From an uncultured Rhodobiaceae bacterium (GTDB lineage Bacteria; Pseudomonadota; Alphaproteobacteria; RS24): a stretch of DNA of 56,457 nucleotides. Shown here piece after piece: positions 19,940 to 28,643 of the stretch. Position numbers and translations under genes: made by a program. The notes beneath the pieces are model-generated. The model searched no databases, had not been told where the DNA came from, and worked only from the letters and a program-made list of their open reading frames with translations. The DNA is taken from assembly GCA_937876775.1 (NCBI GenBank), contig CALEFA010000031.1:1-56457 (forward strand), in the 5' to 3' direction. Within the stretch, counting starts at the first letter, position 1, and every line of letters begins with the position of its first letter.

Positions 19940-20063
19940 CGCAAAGACCGAGCGAGGCCACGGCTGCCGACATACGACTTTGTGTCATCAGTCGGCTTCG
20001 CCTTTAAGGGCGCACGACCTATATTCATGAGCGAGCTTAAGACTAAGTTTGAGGGAGTTGCCC

Positions 20064-21479
20064 GTGTCACAGCCGATTATTGTTTGGTTCCGTCAAGATT
20101 TGCGTCTTGATGATAATATGGCGGTCGCCGCCTGCGTTGAAGCCAACGCCCCAATGATTGCCCTGTTCATTGATGACCGCCAGCATGAGCGGCAAGCTGG
20201 CGCCGTTTCGCTTTGGTGGCGTGACCAATCTTTGCAAGCACTCGCCGATGAATTGCAGCGCCGCGGCAGCCAATTAATCTTGCGTGAAGGCGACGCCGCC
20301 AGCCAGTTAAATCAGCTTATTGACGAAACAAACCCCCAAGCCGTGTTTTGGAATCGCCAATATTACGCTGAAAGCATCGCCCGCGATACCGCGATTAAAG
20401 CGGATTTACAGGCTCGACAGATAAATGTCGAAAGTTTCAACTCAACATTACTTTTCGAGCCTTGGCAAATTCGTAGCAAAACCGCCAATACGCCATTCAA
20501 AGTCTTCACCCCATTTTGGAAAGCCTGCCAAACACATGGCATTGATACGCGCATTTGGGATGCGCCTATGCAATTTCTCGCCCCAAGTAAATGGCCGCAA
20601 AGTCTTGCTCTAACCAAGACCAACCTCCCCGAAGGTGCACACGCGCTCGACCAATGGCAACCTGGCGAAGCGGGAGCGCGAAAGACCCTTCACCGTTTTC
20701 TGAGTGAGAACATTCATGGCTATGCCGACGGACGTGATTTTCCGGCCAAACCGGCAACCTCTCGCCTAGCCCCACACTTACGCTGGGGAGAAATCAGTCC
20801 ACGGCGGCTTTTTGCTGAAACCAGCGCTGCCCCCGTGTCAGATAATGATCAGAGGAAGTTTTTTGCCGAGATTGGTTGGCGCGAATTTTCCTATCAAACC
20901 TTGTTTCACAACCCAAATCTGAAAACCACTTGTTTGCAGCCCAAATTCGAGGCCTTTCCATGGCGCGAGGGTGCCGAGGCCGAGGATGATTTTGAGGCCT
21001 GGAAAAACGGCACCACTGGTTATCCGATTGTCGATGCAGGCATGCGCGAATTGCGACAAACCGGCTATATGCACAATCGAGTGCGGATGATTGCCGCCTC
21101 CTTCTTAATCAAACATTTGTTGATTGACTGGCGGCGTGGCGAAGCATGGTTTTGGGAACGTTTGGCCGATGCTGATCCGGCAAATAATACCGCCAGCTGG
21201 CAATGGGTGGCTGGTTGTGGGGCTGACGCCGCCCCCTATTTCCGGATTTTCAACCCGATCATTCAGGGACAAAAATTTGATCCAGAGGGACACTACACCA
21301 AACGCTATATACCCGAGCTCACTGGCTTATCTGGGAAAATGCTTTTCTCGCCATGGCTTGCCAAATCTGACCTTTTGGAGAACGCCAATGTTCAGTTGGG
21401 ACAGTCCTATCCAAAGCCGATTGTTGAGCATGACTTTGCCCGCAATCGCGCCCTAGATATATTTAAAGCGCTGGCTTAG
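20064..21479 (+). CDS. phr: Deoxyribodipyrimidine photolyase (class I)
   Basis: Photolyase repairs UV-induced pyrimidine dimers with blue light and FAD. The 471-residue protein has IVWFRQDLRLDDN at the start, an N-terminal antenna-binding domain, and the FAD/DNA-binding core GYPIVDAGMRELRQTGYMHN, then HLLIDWRRGEAWFWERL and NNTASWQWVAGCG. The start is GTG at 20064: GAGGGAG lies six bases upstream and the protein then begins SQPIIVWF. It heads a rightward run with an FAD oxidoreductase, DUF1365 and a Cfa-type gene. That context recalls the sigma-E/ChrR photo-oxidative response. Confidence 0.93.
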   Translation: MSQPIIVWFRQDLRLDDNMAVAACVEANAPMIALFIDDRQHERQAGAVSLWWRDQSLQALADELQRRGSQLILREGDAASQLNQLIDETNPQAVFWNRQYYAESIARDTAIKADLQARQINVESFNSTLLFEPWQIRSKTANTPFKVFTPFWKACQTHGIDTRIWDAPMQFLAPSKWPQSLALTKTNLPEGAHALDQWQPGEAGARKTLHRFLSENIHGYADGRDFPAKPATSRLAPHLRWGEISPRRLFAETSAAPVSDNDQRKFFAEIGWREFSYQTLFHNPNLKTTCLQPKFEAFPWREGAEAEDDFEAWKNGTTGYPIVDAGMRELRQTGYMHNRVRMIAASFLIKHLLIDWRRGEAWFWERLADADPANNTASWQWVAGCGADAAPYFRIFNPIIQGQKFDPEGHYTKRYIPELTGLSGKMLFSPWLAKSDLLENANVQLGQSYPKPIVEHDFARNRALDIFKALA

Positions 21480-21543
21480 CCCAAGAATCTTCTTATAAAT
21501 AAAACGAGATGTTATTTACGTTTGTCCGCGTCGGGAGTGTTGA

Positions 21544-22851
21544 GTGAAAATTGCGATAATTGGTAGCGGTATTTCTGGCAATGTCGCTAGCTACCTTCTT
21601 GCCCCACACCACGACATCACCGTCTATGAAAAACGCGACCGCACTGGCGGTCATAGCGCCACAAAATATGTCGATTACCACGGCGATGGTCAAAAAACCG
21701 CCGTTGATACTGGCTTCATTGTCTATAATGAACTGAACTATCCGGGCCTTACTGGCCTGTTTTCTGAGCTTGGCGTCGACACCACTGCCACAGATATGAG
21801 TTTCGCCTTTTCAGCAGATAATGGCGGCTTTGAATGGTCTGGCCAGACGCTGGCAACGGTATTTGCGCAAAAAAGTAATATTTTGAAACCAAAATTTTGG
21901 CGCATGCTGCGCGACATCTTTAAGTTTAACAAATATGCCGCCAGCGATTACGAAGCCGATAAGGTCGGTGATTTATCACTCGGCCAATGGCTGGCGCGCT
22001 ACAGCGTTAGCGCGGTTTTCAAAGACCGCTATTTACTGCCAATGGGCGCCGCGATTTGGTCGACGCCGGTCGAGCAGATCTTGGATTTCCCAGCCGCAAA
22101 TTTCCTGCAATTTTTCTACAATCATCGTCTTATTAACGCAGACCGCCCGCAATGGCGCACTGTTTTGGGCGGTAGTCAGCAATATGTCAACAAATTGACC
22201 CAACGTTTTGAAACGAACATTCGGCTCAATAGCCAAGTGACCCGTGTCGAACGCGCGGCAAATGGCGTGGCGGTTACGACTGCAGATGATCGGCAGGTCT
22301 ATGATCAAGTAATTTTTGCCACTCATTCCGACCAAGCCCTAGCGGTTTTGCACGATGCCGATGAAACCGAGCACTCGGTTCTCTCCGGCGTTCGCTATCT
22401 CCCCAATCAAGTCTACTTACACCGCGACCGTCGCCTGATGCCGCGCCGCCAGAACACCTGGTCTGCGTGGAACTATATCACTGACACATCACCCAAATCT
22501 GAGGGATCAGCGCCGATTATGACGGTGAGTTATTGGATGAATCGGTTGCAGAACATTGACCCGTCAACACCGCTTTTTGTGACTTTGAACCCGCCCGTTC
22601 CGCCGGCCGAAGAGCTAACATTTGGCCACTATGAATATGATCACCCGCAGTATGACCACACCGCCCTTCAAGCGCAAAAGGACTTGCCAAAAATTCAAGG
22701 TAAGCGCGGTGTTTGGTTCTGCGGCGCTTGGACTGGCTATGGTTTCCATGAAGATGGACTGCAATCGGCTTTACGCGTGTGTCGGGGCATTGCGCAGCTG
22801 ACGGAAAACAGCGAGATGGTTACCGATTTTCCCTTAATGGCGGCAGAATGA
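21544..22851 (+). CDS. FAD-dependent oxidoreductase (amine oxidase-like)
   Basis: A 435-residue flavoprotein with the dinucleotide fold KIAIIGSGISGNVASYLL, then the acidic end of strand 2 and the second FAD motif in VYEKRDRTGGHSAT, and a C-terminal FAD segment GVWFCGAWTGYGFHEDGLQS. This family (often annotated NAD/FAD-binding protein, COG2907) usually lies beside DUF1365 and a Cfa-type methyltransferase, as here. It is thought to act on membrane fatty acyl chains; the exact reaction is not known to me. It starts at GTG 21544. Its stop overlaps the DUF1365 start as ATGA, so the two are translationally coupled. Confidence 0.85.
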   Translation: MKIAIIGSGISGNVASYLLAPHHDITVYEKRDRTGGHSATKYVDYHGDGQKTAVDTGFIVYNELNYPGLTGLFSELGVDTTATDMSFAFSADNGGFEWSGQTLATVFAQKSNILKPKFWRMLRDIFKFNKYAASDYEADKVGDLSLGQWLARYSVSAVFKDRYLLPMGAAIWSTPVEQILDFPAANFLQFFYNHRLINADRPQWRTVLGGSQQYVNKLTQRFETNIRLNSQVTRVERAANGVAVTTADDRQVYDQVIFATHSDQALAVLHDADETEHSVLSGVRYLPNQVYLHRDRRLMPRRQNTWSAWNYITDTSPKSEGSAPIMTVSYWMNRLQNIDPSTPLFVTLNPPVPPAEELTFGHYEYDHPQYDHTALQAQKDLPKIQGKRGVWFCGAWTGYGFHEDGLQSALRVCRGIAQLTENSEMVTDFPLMAAE

Positions 22852-23621
22852 CGTCATTAAACAACAATCACCTTTACTTCGGACAAGTACGACACGCTCG
22901 ATACCAACCCAAGCCGCACCGTCTGAATTATAGAGTTTTCTCCGCGCTTTTTGATGTCGATGATATTGACGCTGGAACATTGGGACAAGAACTCCACTGG
23001 TTCTCACTTAATCGTTTCAATTTGTTCAGTTTTTATTTGAAAGACCATGGCGCCAAAGACACCTCCCCCTTACGCCCGTTCATCAATAAATTACTGGCTG
23101 AAAAGTCCCTGACATCCCCTGATAAAATTCTAATGATGTGCTATCCGCGTATTCTCGGCTATGCCTTCAACCCAATAACTGTTTACTACTGCCTTTATGG
23201 CGAGAACATAGGCGCCATGGTTTATGAGGTACGCAATACATTTGGCGAAGACCATATTTATGTTGCCTGCCTTAAAGAAAACAGCACGGAAACCGCCGGT
23301 TTACATAGTCGAGACAAGGTCTTTCACGTGTCACCATTTATTGGCATGACGGCGCAATATCACTTCTCAACCGCCGTTCCAGATGAAAAATTGCGGCTGG
23401 TGATCCGCGAAACCGAGCAGCAAGCCCCACTTTTAGTGGCAAGTTTTGTCGGACAGCGACAGCCGTTCACGGACGCGACCCTAGTGAAAGCTTTTTTCAA
23501 ATACCCGCTGATGACTGTGAAAGTCATGCTGGCAATCCACTATGAAGCGGTAAAATTAATTTTCAAAGGTGTTGGCCTTGCCAAACGCCCCAAAAAACCG
23601 CAGAATCGCATCAGTTATTAG
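22848..23621 (+). CDS. DUF1365 family protein
   Basis: This 257-residue protein matches DUF1365 by its start (LYFGQVRHARYQPKPHRLNYRVFSALFDVDD) and the segments MCYPRILGYAFNPITVYYC, VYEVRNTFGEDHIYV and HVSPFIGMTAQYHF. The function is unknown. It is nearly always found between an FAD oxidoreductase and a Cfa-like methyltransferase, and in Rhodobacter related genes are induced by singlet oxygen. I chose the ATG at 22848, which overlaps the previous stop; the frame is open further upstream but that part lies inside the FAD gene. No signal peptide is visible. Confidence 0.88.
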   Translation: MTSLNNNHLYFGQVRHARYQPKPHRLNYRVFSALFDVDDIDAGTLGQELHWFSLNRFNLFSFYLKDHGAKDTSPLRPFINKLLAEKSLTSPDKILMMCYPRILGYAFNPITVYYCLYGENIGAMVYEVRNTFGEDHIYVACLKENSTETAGLHSRDKVFHVSPFIGMTAQYHFSTAVPDEKLRLVIRETEQQAPLLVASFVGQRQPFTDATLVKAFFKYPLMTVKVMLAIHYEAVKLIFKGVGLAKRPKKPQNRISY

Positions 23622-23641
23622 GAATAATAAAAAGGTGAGAG

Positions 23642-24856
23642 ATGAGTGAGAAACCAATAGAAACCAATATGAAAGGCCTCTCCCCAGCCGCGCGGGTGAT
23701 TTTTTTCATGCTCAACCGCCTGCGCCATGGCCAGTTATTGGTTACACTGCCCGATGGACGACAGTTTTCTTTTGGTCAAGCCGTCAAAGGCCAAGATGCG
23801 GCGCAGATGTTTGTCGAGAAAAAGGGGTTTTTCCGTCGGCTATTACGCAAAGGCAGTTTGGGGTTCGGTGAGGCCTATATGGACGGAGAGTGGCGCACAC
23901 CTGACTTGGCCCTTTTACTTTCTGTCTTAAACAAAAATATGAGCCACCTGTCTCAAACTATTGATTCAAATAGATTTATCGCCTTTTTTAATCGTGTTCT
24001 TCACCTCTTAAAGCCGAATACGCGAGCTGGATCTAAAAAGAATATCCATGCCCATTACGACCTTGGCAATGCGTTTTATGAATTGTGGCTTGATCGAACA
24101 ATGACCTACTCATCGGCCCGCTTTAGCAACCAGCAAATGAGTCTGACCGAGGCGCAAAACGAAAAGTACCGCAGTCTGGCGGAGAGCGCGAACATCGGGC
24201 CAAATGATCATGTGCTGGAAATTGGTTGCGGTTGGGGTGGTTTCGCAGAGTTTGCGGCCACCGAAATTGGCTGCAAAGTGACTGGCATCACGATTTCCAA
24301 TGAGCAATTGACCTATGGGCAAGAGCGCATCGCCAAAGCAGGCTTAAACGACCGCGTCGAGTTAAAGTTTTGCGACTATCGCGATGTCACTGAAAAATAC
24401 GACCGCATTGTTTCCATTGAGATGTTTGAGGCGGTTGGCGAAAGTTATTGGCCGAGCTATTTTTCGCAATTAAAAAATTGCCTCAAATCAGATGGAAAAA
24501 TTGGCCTGCAAATCATAACCATTGCCAATGAACGGTTCCCAACCTATCGCAAAAGCGCTGATTTCATTCAGAGGTATATTTTTCCGGGTGGGATGCTGCC
24601 GTCCCCTGACAAGCTCTATCAACAATTTGATGAAGCCGGACTGAAATTGGATGCGCAATCGGACTTTGCGGCTGATTACGCCCGCACTTTGGCCGAATGG
24701 CGCCATAAATTCCTTGAAGTTTGGCCGACTGTCGAAACCCTCGGTTTTGATCAACGGTTTAAGAATATGTGGGAATATTACCTAGCCTATTGCGAGGCGG
24801 GTTTTGCTTCCAAGAGTATTGATGTCTCTCATTTCACGCTCAGCCATAAGGCCTAA
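23642..24856 (+). CDS. Cyclopropane-fatty-acyl-phospholipid synthase family methyltransferase
   Basis: A 404-residue SAM-dependent enzyme of the Cfa family, acting on unsaturated acyl chains in membrane phospholipids. Visible are NIHAHYDLGNAFYELWLD, the SAM loop VLEIGCGWGGFAEFAA and IVSIEMFEAVGESYWPSYF with the catalytic Glu. At the position of the active-site Cys of E. coli Cfa (YSCAYW) this protein reads YSSARF. The Cys is therefore absent, as in many genes of this neighbourhood type, and the product need not be a simple cyclopropane. GGTGAGAG precedes the ATG. Its TAA stop overlaps the convergent SDR stop by four bases. Confidence 0.88.
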   Translation: MSEKPIETNMKGLSPAARVIFFMLNRLRHGQLLVTLPDGRQFSFGQAVKGQDAAQMFVEKKGFFRRLLRKGSLGFGEAYMDGEWRTPDLALLLSVLNKNMSHLSQTIDSNRFIAFFNRVLHLLKPNTRAGSKKNIHAHYDLGNAFYELWLDRTMTYSSARFSNQQMSLTEAQNEKYRSLAESANIGPNDHVLEIGCGWGGFAEFAATEIGCKVTGITISNEQLTYGQERIAKAGLNDRVELKFCDYRDVTEKYDRIVSIEMFEAVGESYWPSYFSQLKNCLKSDGKIGLQIITIANERFPTYRKSADFIQRYIFPGGMLPSPDKLYQQFDEAGLKLDAQSDFAADYARTLAEWRHKFLEVWPTVETLGFDQRFKNMWEYYLAYCEAGFASKSIDVSHFTLSHKA

Positions 24857-25626
24857 CGCTTCGTCAGCCCGACTAAGCGAACGTAAGCCCCTCGCGGCAG
24901 CATATTGATGGCCCGCAGAAAAAAGCTGAAACGCTTCGGGAATGATATGTGGGTTTTCCCCTTGGCCAGCCCTGCCACCATGCGTTTGGCGGCTTCTTCG
25001 GCGGAAATAATGAACGGCATGGGAAATGAATTAACATCGGTTGCTGGTGTTTTAACAAACCCTGGGGCAATCATCGACACGCCGACACCAGAGGCCGCCA
25101 GATCCATCGCCATCGACTCACCCAAATTAAACAAAGCCGCCTTGCTGGCGCCATAGGCAGCCGAGGTTGGCAGACCGCCATATCCGGCCACTGACGATAC
25201 CAGTGCTAAACGGCCCTTCCCTCGCTCAACCATTAACGGCACCACTGGTGACATGGCATTTATTGTGCCGGTCAGATTAACCTCAAAAGTTCGATCAAAA
25301 ATCGTTGCGTCAAATTCTGGCAGAGCGGTTGGCAAATAAATGCCAGCATTGAGCACCGCTAAAGCAATCGGCCCCAGCTCAGCTTCAATGGCCATGACAA
25401 CATTGTGCATAGCCGCGCGGTCTGTGACATCGCCAACAAAAGCGTGAATGTGGGGGTGCTGCTGCGCAATCTCGTCAAGTGCCGTCTGTCGACGAGCTGA
25501 AATGGCCACTTGCCATCCTTGCTTTGCCATTTCGAGCGCCAAAGCCGCGCCAATACCGGAGGAAGCGCCGGTAATCCAAACACAACCATCATTTGGCTTC
25601 ATCGCTTGAGGTCGAGTTTTAGCCAT
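24853..25626 (-). CDS. Short-chain dehydrogenase/reductase
   Basis: A complete classical SDR: VWITGASSGIGAALALEMA, then LAVLNAGIYLP, the Ser of LALVSSVAGYGG, and the catalytic YGASKAALFNLGESMA. It probably reduces or oxidises a hydroxyl or keto group with NAD(P). The start is set at ATG 25626, just past the upstream stop; the frame extends six codons further upstream (25644) but would then overlap the DUF6134 gene. It runs in the same direction as the DUF6134 and ChrR-like genes and converges on the Cfa gene, so it probably belongs to the same response. Confidence 0.87.
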   Translation of the reverse strand: MAKTRPQAMKPNDGCVWITGASSGIGAALALEMAKQGWQVAISARRQTALDEIAQQHPHIHAFVGDVTDRAAMHNVVMAIEAELGPIALAVLNAGIYLPTALPEFDATIFDRTFEVNLTGTINAMSPVVPLMVERGKGRLALVSSVAGYGGLPTSAAYGASKAALFNLGESMAMDLAASGVGVSMIAPGFVKTPATDVNSFPMPFIISAEEAAKRMVAGLAKGKTHISFPKRFSFFLRAINMLPRGAYVRLVGLTKR

Positions 25627-25628
25627 GG

Positions 25629-26363
25629 TTACGGTTGCTTCCAACTGGCAGGTGGCGGCAAATCAGAGAATTTCACGGGGCGAATGGCAATCGTTTCATT
25701 GCCCAAGCTGAACTCGGTGCGCACCCATTGACCAGCGGGCGTATACCAAATGTTTAAGGCCAAATCGCCAGTCAGTTGATAGTGAACAGCGTCAACAGTG
25801 CCGTCAGGGGTTGTCACAGTGTCGACCCCCAGATTGGCGATCTCGACGTTCAAAATGCGGCCATCTTGCGTGCTTAGTAAAGCATTTTGCCGGATGAAAT
25901 TCGGGTTAAAATAGCTGGTTGTCAATATCGGCGCGCGAACCGGCAACTTGGCTTTCGTTGCTTTGCCTTGCAGCGCATCGCCCTCAAGGCGCAAATCGAC
26001 AATTTCATCGTCGCCATTGTTATAAGTTTTGGAAACAATCGACTGCAAGGCCCCATCTTTCCAAACCTCTTGATTAGCATGGATATAGCGGAACAGCGTG
26101 ATAAAGCCGAATTTCAAATCAATGCGAATATAGACATCAACGACCAGTTGATTGTTATCATCGCGACTGAAACTCAAAGTTTGAAAGCCAATACGTTTAT
26201 CTTTACGGACAATCTCATAAGATAATTGATTGTTTTCCGGAATGCCGCCAAGCCAATCTTGTGAAATATCTGCAGAGCCGCTAGCGGCCACAGGCCGAAG
26301 CAAACATGCGGTCACAAACATAAGGGCTAAAAACTTAACCGGCAAAGAAATCTCGTGCGACAT
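25629..26363 (-). CDS. DUF6134-like exported protein
   Basis: The protein begins with a signal peptide (hydrophobic KFLALMFVTACLL, cleavage near VAASGSA), then a beta-rich domain with SYEIVRKDKRIGFQTLSFSR, which matches the DUF6134 type as I recall it. The function is unknown. It could handle lipids or lipophilic compounds in the periplasm, but this is only a guess from structure and neighbours. The start is uncertain: ATG 26363 gives a good signal peptide and overlaps the ChrR-like gene by 29 bases, while ATG 26396 adds 11 residues. No clear Shine-Dalgarno precedes either. Confidence 0.7.
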   Translation of the reverse strand: MSHEISLPVKFLALMFVTACLLRPVAASGSADISQDWLGGIPENNQLSYEIVRKDKRIGFQTLSFSRDDNNQLVVDVYIRIDLKFGFITLFRYIHANQEVWKDGALQSIVSKTYNNGDDEIVDLRLEGDALQGKATKAKLPVRAPILTTSYFNPNFIRQNALLSTQDGRILNVEIANLGVDTVTTPDGTVDAVHYQLTGDLALNIWYTPAGQWVRTEFSLGNETIAIRPVKFSDLPPPASWKQP

Positions 26364-26994
26364 GGGCAATCGAACCGGCAAAACGCACGCCACCATCTGT
26401 TACCGCGAGGCAAATGCAATCTTCATCGCCTTGAGCACGCGGACGGTGTTTCACATCATGATCGGCAACCGCGACATCACCGCGCTGGAACAGCCGCTTG
26501 CCATCGCTAAAGGCGCCACGCAACACCAATGTCGCTTCCACACCATCATGGCTGTGACGCGGCGCGGCTTTACCTGGTTTGATTTTCAGGAGCTTAACTT
26601 TTTCCCCGCGATCACCGATCGGCAATGTCATTTGACGAACACCCGGATATGCAAAGCGCCATTTGCCATTTTCAATCGGCTGATTGAGAAATTGACGCAG
26701 AGGTAATGGTAAATCTTCATTGATTTCCTCAACCGGTTTTTCCTCGGCTGCGGCTGGCGCTTCGTCAAGCAAGCGCTGCAAATCTTCCAGCATCATCGGT
26801 GACACAGCGACCGGCTCTGCTTCATTTAGCAAAACGCCGTTCAAACTCTCAAGCTCTTCGAGGCGATGACGTGCATCGGACGACAAGGTAACGTAGCTAG
26901 CGACCAATACCGCCATGCCATGATTGAGGCTACCGGCGGCATATTGCTGCAATAGATTTTGTAAGCCTTCGCTTGAATTTTCACCCACGCCCAA
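26335..26994 (-). CDS. chrR: ChrR-like cupin protein with degenerate anti-sigma zinc site
   Basis: The 219-residue protein aligns with ChrR, the zinc anti-sigma factor that holds the ECF sigma RpoE until singlet oxygen appears. The C-terminal cupin keeps all four metal ligands: H147, H149 and E153 (PRHSHDGVEATLVLRG) and H183 (DHDVKH). In the N-terminal domain the ligands equivalent to H31, C35 and C38 of Rhodobacter ChrR read Tyr34, Ser38 and Ala41 (VASYVTLSSDA), and no His is present near residue 6. No sigma gene is adjacent. It starts at TTG 26994 with AAGGGG six bases upstream. It may bind sigma without zinc, or serve only as a cupin sensor or enzyme. Confidence 0.78.
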   Translation of the reverse strand: MGVGENSSEGLQNLLQQYAAGSLNHGMAVLVASYVTLSSDARHRLEELESLNGVLLNEAEPVAVSPMMLEDLQRLLDEAPAAAEEKPVEEINEDLPLPLRQFLNQPIENGKWRFAYPGVRQMTLPIGDRGEKVKLLKIKPGKAAPRHSHDGVEATLVLRGAFSDGKRLFQRGDVAVADHDVKHRPRAQGDEDCICLAVTDGGVRFAGSIAHVARDFFAG

Positions 26995-27101
26995 AAAACA
27001 CCCCTTAAATACGTCACTTGCTTGGTTATATGTTATATACGATATAGCTTATCGATTGGATTTGACCAGTCTAATTTTTGTTTTGCCTAAGGAGGCCTAT
27101 T
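26995..27101. promoter_or_regulatory. Divergent promoter region between ChrR-like gene and cysteine synthase
   Basis: The 107-base gap between two divergent genes is AT-rich in its centre (around 27028-27055), where promoters would be expected. It holds the AAGGGG ribosome site of the leftward gene and TAAGGAGG (27088-27095) of the rightward gene. I looked for the ECF11-type pattern TGATCC followed by TAAGT and did not find it here. Confidence 0.4.
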
Positions 27102-28100
27102 GTGAATTTTCACCATTCAATGATCGACGCCATTGGCAACACACCGCTGATTAAATTAAACAAAGCCTCCGAGGAAACCGGTTGCACAATTTTGGGCAAG
27201 GCTGAGTTTATGAACCCTGGGCAGTCGGTGAAAGACCGCGCGGCGCTGTTCATCATCCGCGACGCTGAACAAAAGGGCCTACTTAAGCCCGGTGGCACGA
27301 TTGTTGAGGGCACAGCGGGCAATACAGGTATTGGTATTGCACTGGTCGCTAATGCGCTGGGCTATAAATCAGTAATTGTCATTCCTGAGACCCAAAGCCA
27401 GGAAAAGAAGGATATGCTTCGTCTTGCTGGTGCCGAGTTGATTGAAGTTCCTGCCGTGCCCTATCGCGACGACAATAATTACGTTAAATATTCTGGCCGT
27501 CTGGCAGCTGAACTGGCGGAAAAATCTGATAAAGGTGCCATTTGGGCGAATCAATTCGACAATATTGCCAACCGTCAGGCCCATATTGAAACCACTGGGC
27601 CCGAAATTTGGCGCCAGACCGACGGCAAAGTTGACGGCTTTACTTGCGCCATTGGCACGGGCGGCACATTGGCCGGCACGGGTCTCTATTTAAAGCAGCA
27701 AAATGCCAATATTCGCATAGCCGCCGCTGACCCCATGGGCGCAGCCATGTACCATTGGTACAAACATGGCGAATTAAAATCTGAAGGCACATCAATTACT
27801 GAAGGCATTGGGCAAGGCCGCGTGACAGCGAATTTACAAGACGCGCCGATTGATGACGCTTATCAAATTGCAGACGCCGAAGCGCTACCAATCGTTTTTG
27901 ACCTACTGACTGAAGAAGGCCTGTGCCTTGGCGGATCAAGCGGCATTAACATTGCCGGTGCTAAGCGCATGGCCGCAGACCTCGGCCCTGGCCATACGAT
28001 TGTGACAATTCTATGCGACTATGGCACGCGCTATCAGTCGAAATTGTTCAATCCAGAATTTTTACGGCAACAAGGTCTGCCTTGCCCAAGCTGGTTGTAA
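27102..28100 (+). CDS. cysK: Cysteine synthase family PLP enzyme
   Basis: A 332-residue fold-type II PLP enzyme: IGNTPLIKLNKASEETGC, the PLP lysine in MNPGQSVKDRAA, the phosphate/substrate loop EGTAGNTGIGIALVA, and GTGGTLAGTG. It makes cysteine from O-acetylserine and sulfide, or a related beta-replacement. The segment PYRDDNNYVKYSGRLA is shared with a longer alphaproteobacterial CysK-like subgroup. The GTG at 27102 is chosen because TAAGGAGG lies just upstream; the frame is open from 27078. A GNAT gene follows 14 bases later and is probably co-transcribed. Confidence 0.88.
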   Translation: MNFHHSMIDAIGNTPLIKLNKASEETGCTILGKAEFMNPGQSVKDRAALFIIRDAEQKGLLKPGGTIVEGTAGNTGIGIALVANALGYKSVIVIPETQSQEKKDMLRLAGAELIEVPAVPYRDDNNYVKYSGRLAAELAEKSDKGAIWANQFDNIANRQAHIETTGPEIWRQTDGKVDGFTCAIGTGGTLAGTGLYLKQQNANIRIAAADPMGAAMYHWYKHGELKSEGTSITEGIGQGRVTANLQDAPIDDAYQIADAEALPIVFDLLTEEGLCLGGSSGINIAGAKRMAADLGPGHTIVTILCDYGTRYQSKLFNPEFLRQQGLPCPSWL

Positions 28101-28114
28101 TTTGGTGTCCATAA

Positions 28115-28630
28115 ATGAGCCGTCACCCGACCACTGTTACGCATTTAGCAATGCATCCGCCGTTTGGTTTTTCGACTGAGCCAGTGGTTTGGCCATCTGG
28201 GCTGAGCTTTCTGGCGGTTGAAAACATCGCGCTAGATGATTACCGCCGACTTTACGACACGGTTGGCCGTGAGTGGCATTGGGTCAACCGCCGACACCTC
28301 ACAGACCGCCAACTGGCCAGTTTAATCCACCATCCGTCGTGTCATGTAAGGGTTTTATATCGCGGCAATAAACCTATTGGCTTTGTTGAATTAAATGCCC
28401 GCAAATTTCCAGAAGTTGAAATTGTTTTTGTTGGTTTGGTCAGCGTTGAAATCGGGCTGGGACTGGGTCAACTCATGGTGCGCGCGGCACTGACGGAAAT
28501 TGCCGCGCTAAAGGCTGAGCGGATTATCATTCAAACCTGCACGCTAGATCACCCCAGCGCCCTGCCACTATATCAGCGCCTTGGTTTTGTGGCCTATGAT
28601 CGCAAACAAGTTGTGATTATTGATGATTAG
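28115..28630 (+). CDS. GNAT-family N-acetyltransferase
   Basis: The 171-residue protein has the GNAT core: the beta-4 strand VEIVFVGLVSVEIGLGLGQLMVRAAL with the acetyl-CoA loop GLGLGQ, and the C-terminal IIIQTCTLDHPSALPLYQRLGFVAYDR. The N-terminal half (YDTVGREWHWVNRRHL) is distinctive of a small GNAT subgroup. The substrate is unknown. Closeness to cysteine synthase hints at an amino-acid-derived substrate, without proof. It is convergent with aapP, 13 bases apart. Confidence 0.83.
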   Translation: MSRHPTTVTHLAMHPPFGFSTEPVVWPSGLSFLAVENIALDDYRRLYDTVGREWHWVNRRHLTDRQLASLIHHPSCHVRVLYRGNKPIGFVELNARKFPEVEIVFVGLVSVEIGLGLGQLMVRAALTEIAALKAERIIIQTCTLDHPSALPLYQRLGFVAYDRKQVVIIDD

Positions 28631-28643
28631 CCAATTGCTGGCT

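Noticed and set aside
19966-19996. GCCGAC/GTCGGC inverted repeat after the epimerase remnant as a terminator
   Set aside because: Six-base stem with a 19-base loop and no T-run; too weak.
20020-20048. ECF11-type (ChrR-linked) promoter before the photolyase gene
   Set aside because: A TAAGT box exists at 20044-20048, but no TGATCC-like -35 element lies at the right distance.
20049-20063. Upstream TTG start for photolyase
   Set aside because: It overlaps the GAGGGAG ribosome site. The GTG at 20064 has proper spacing and gives the family N-terminus.
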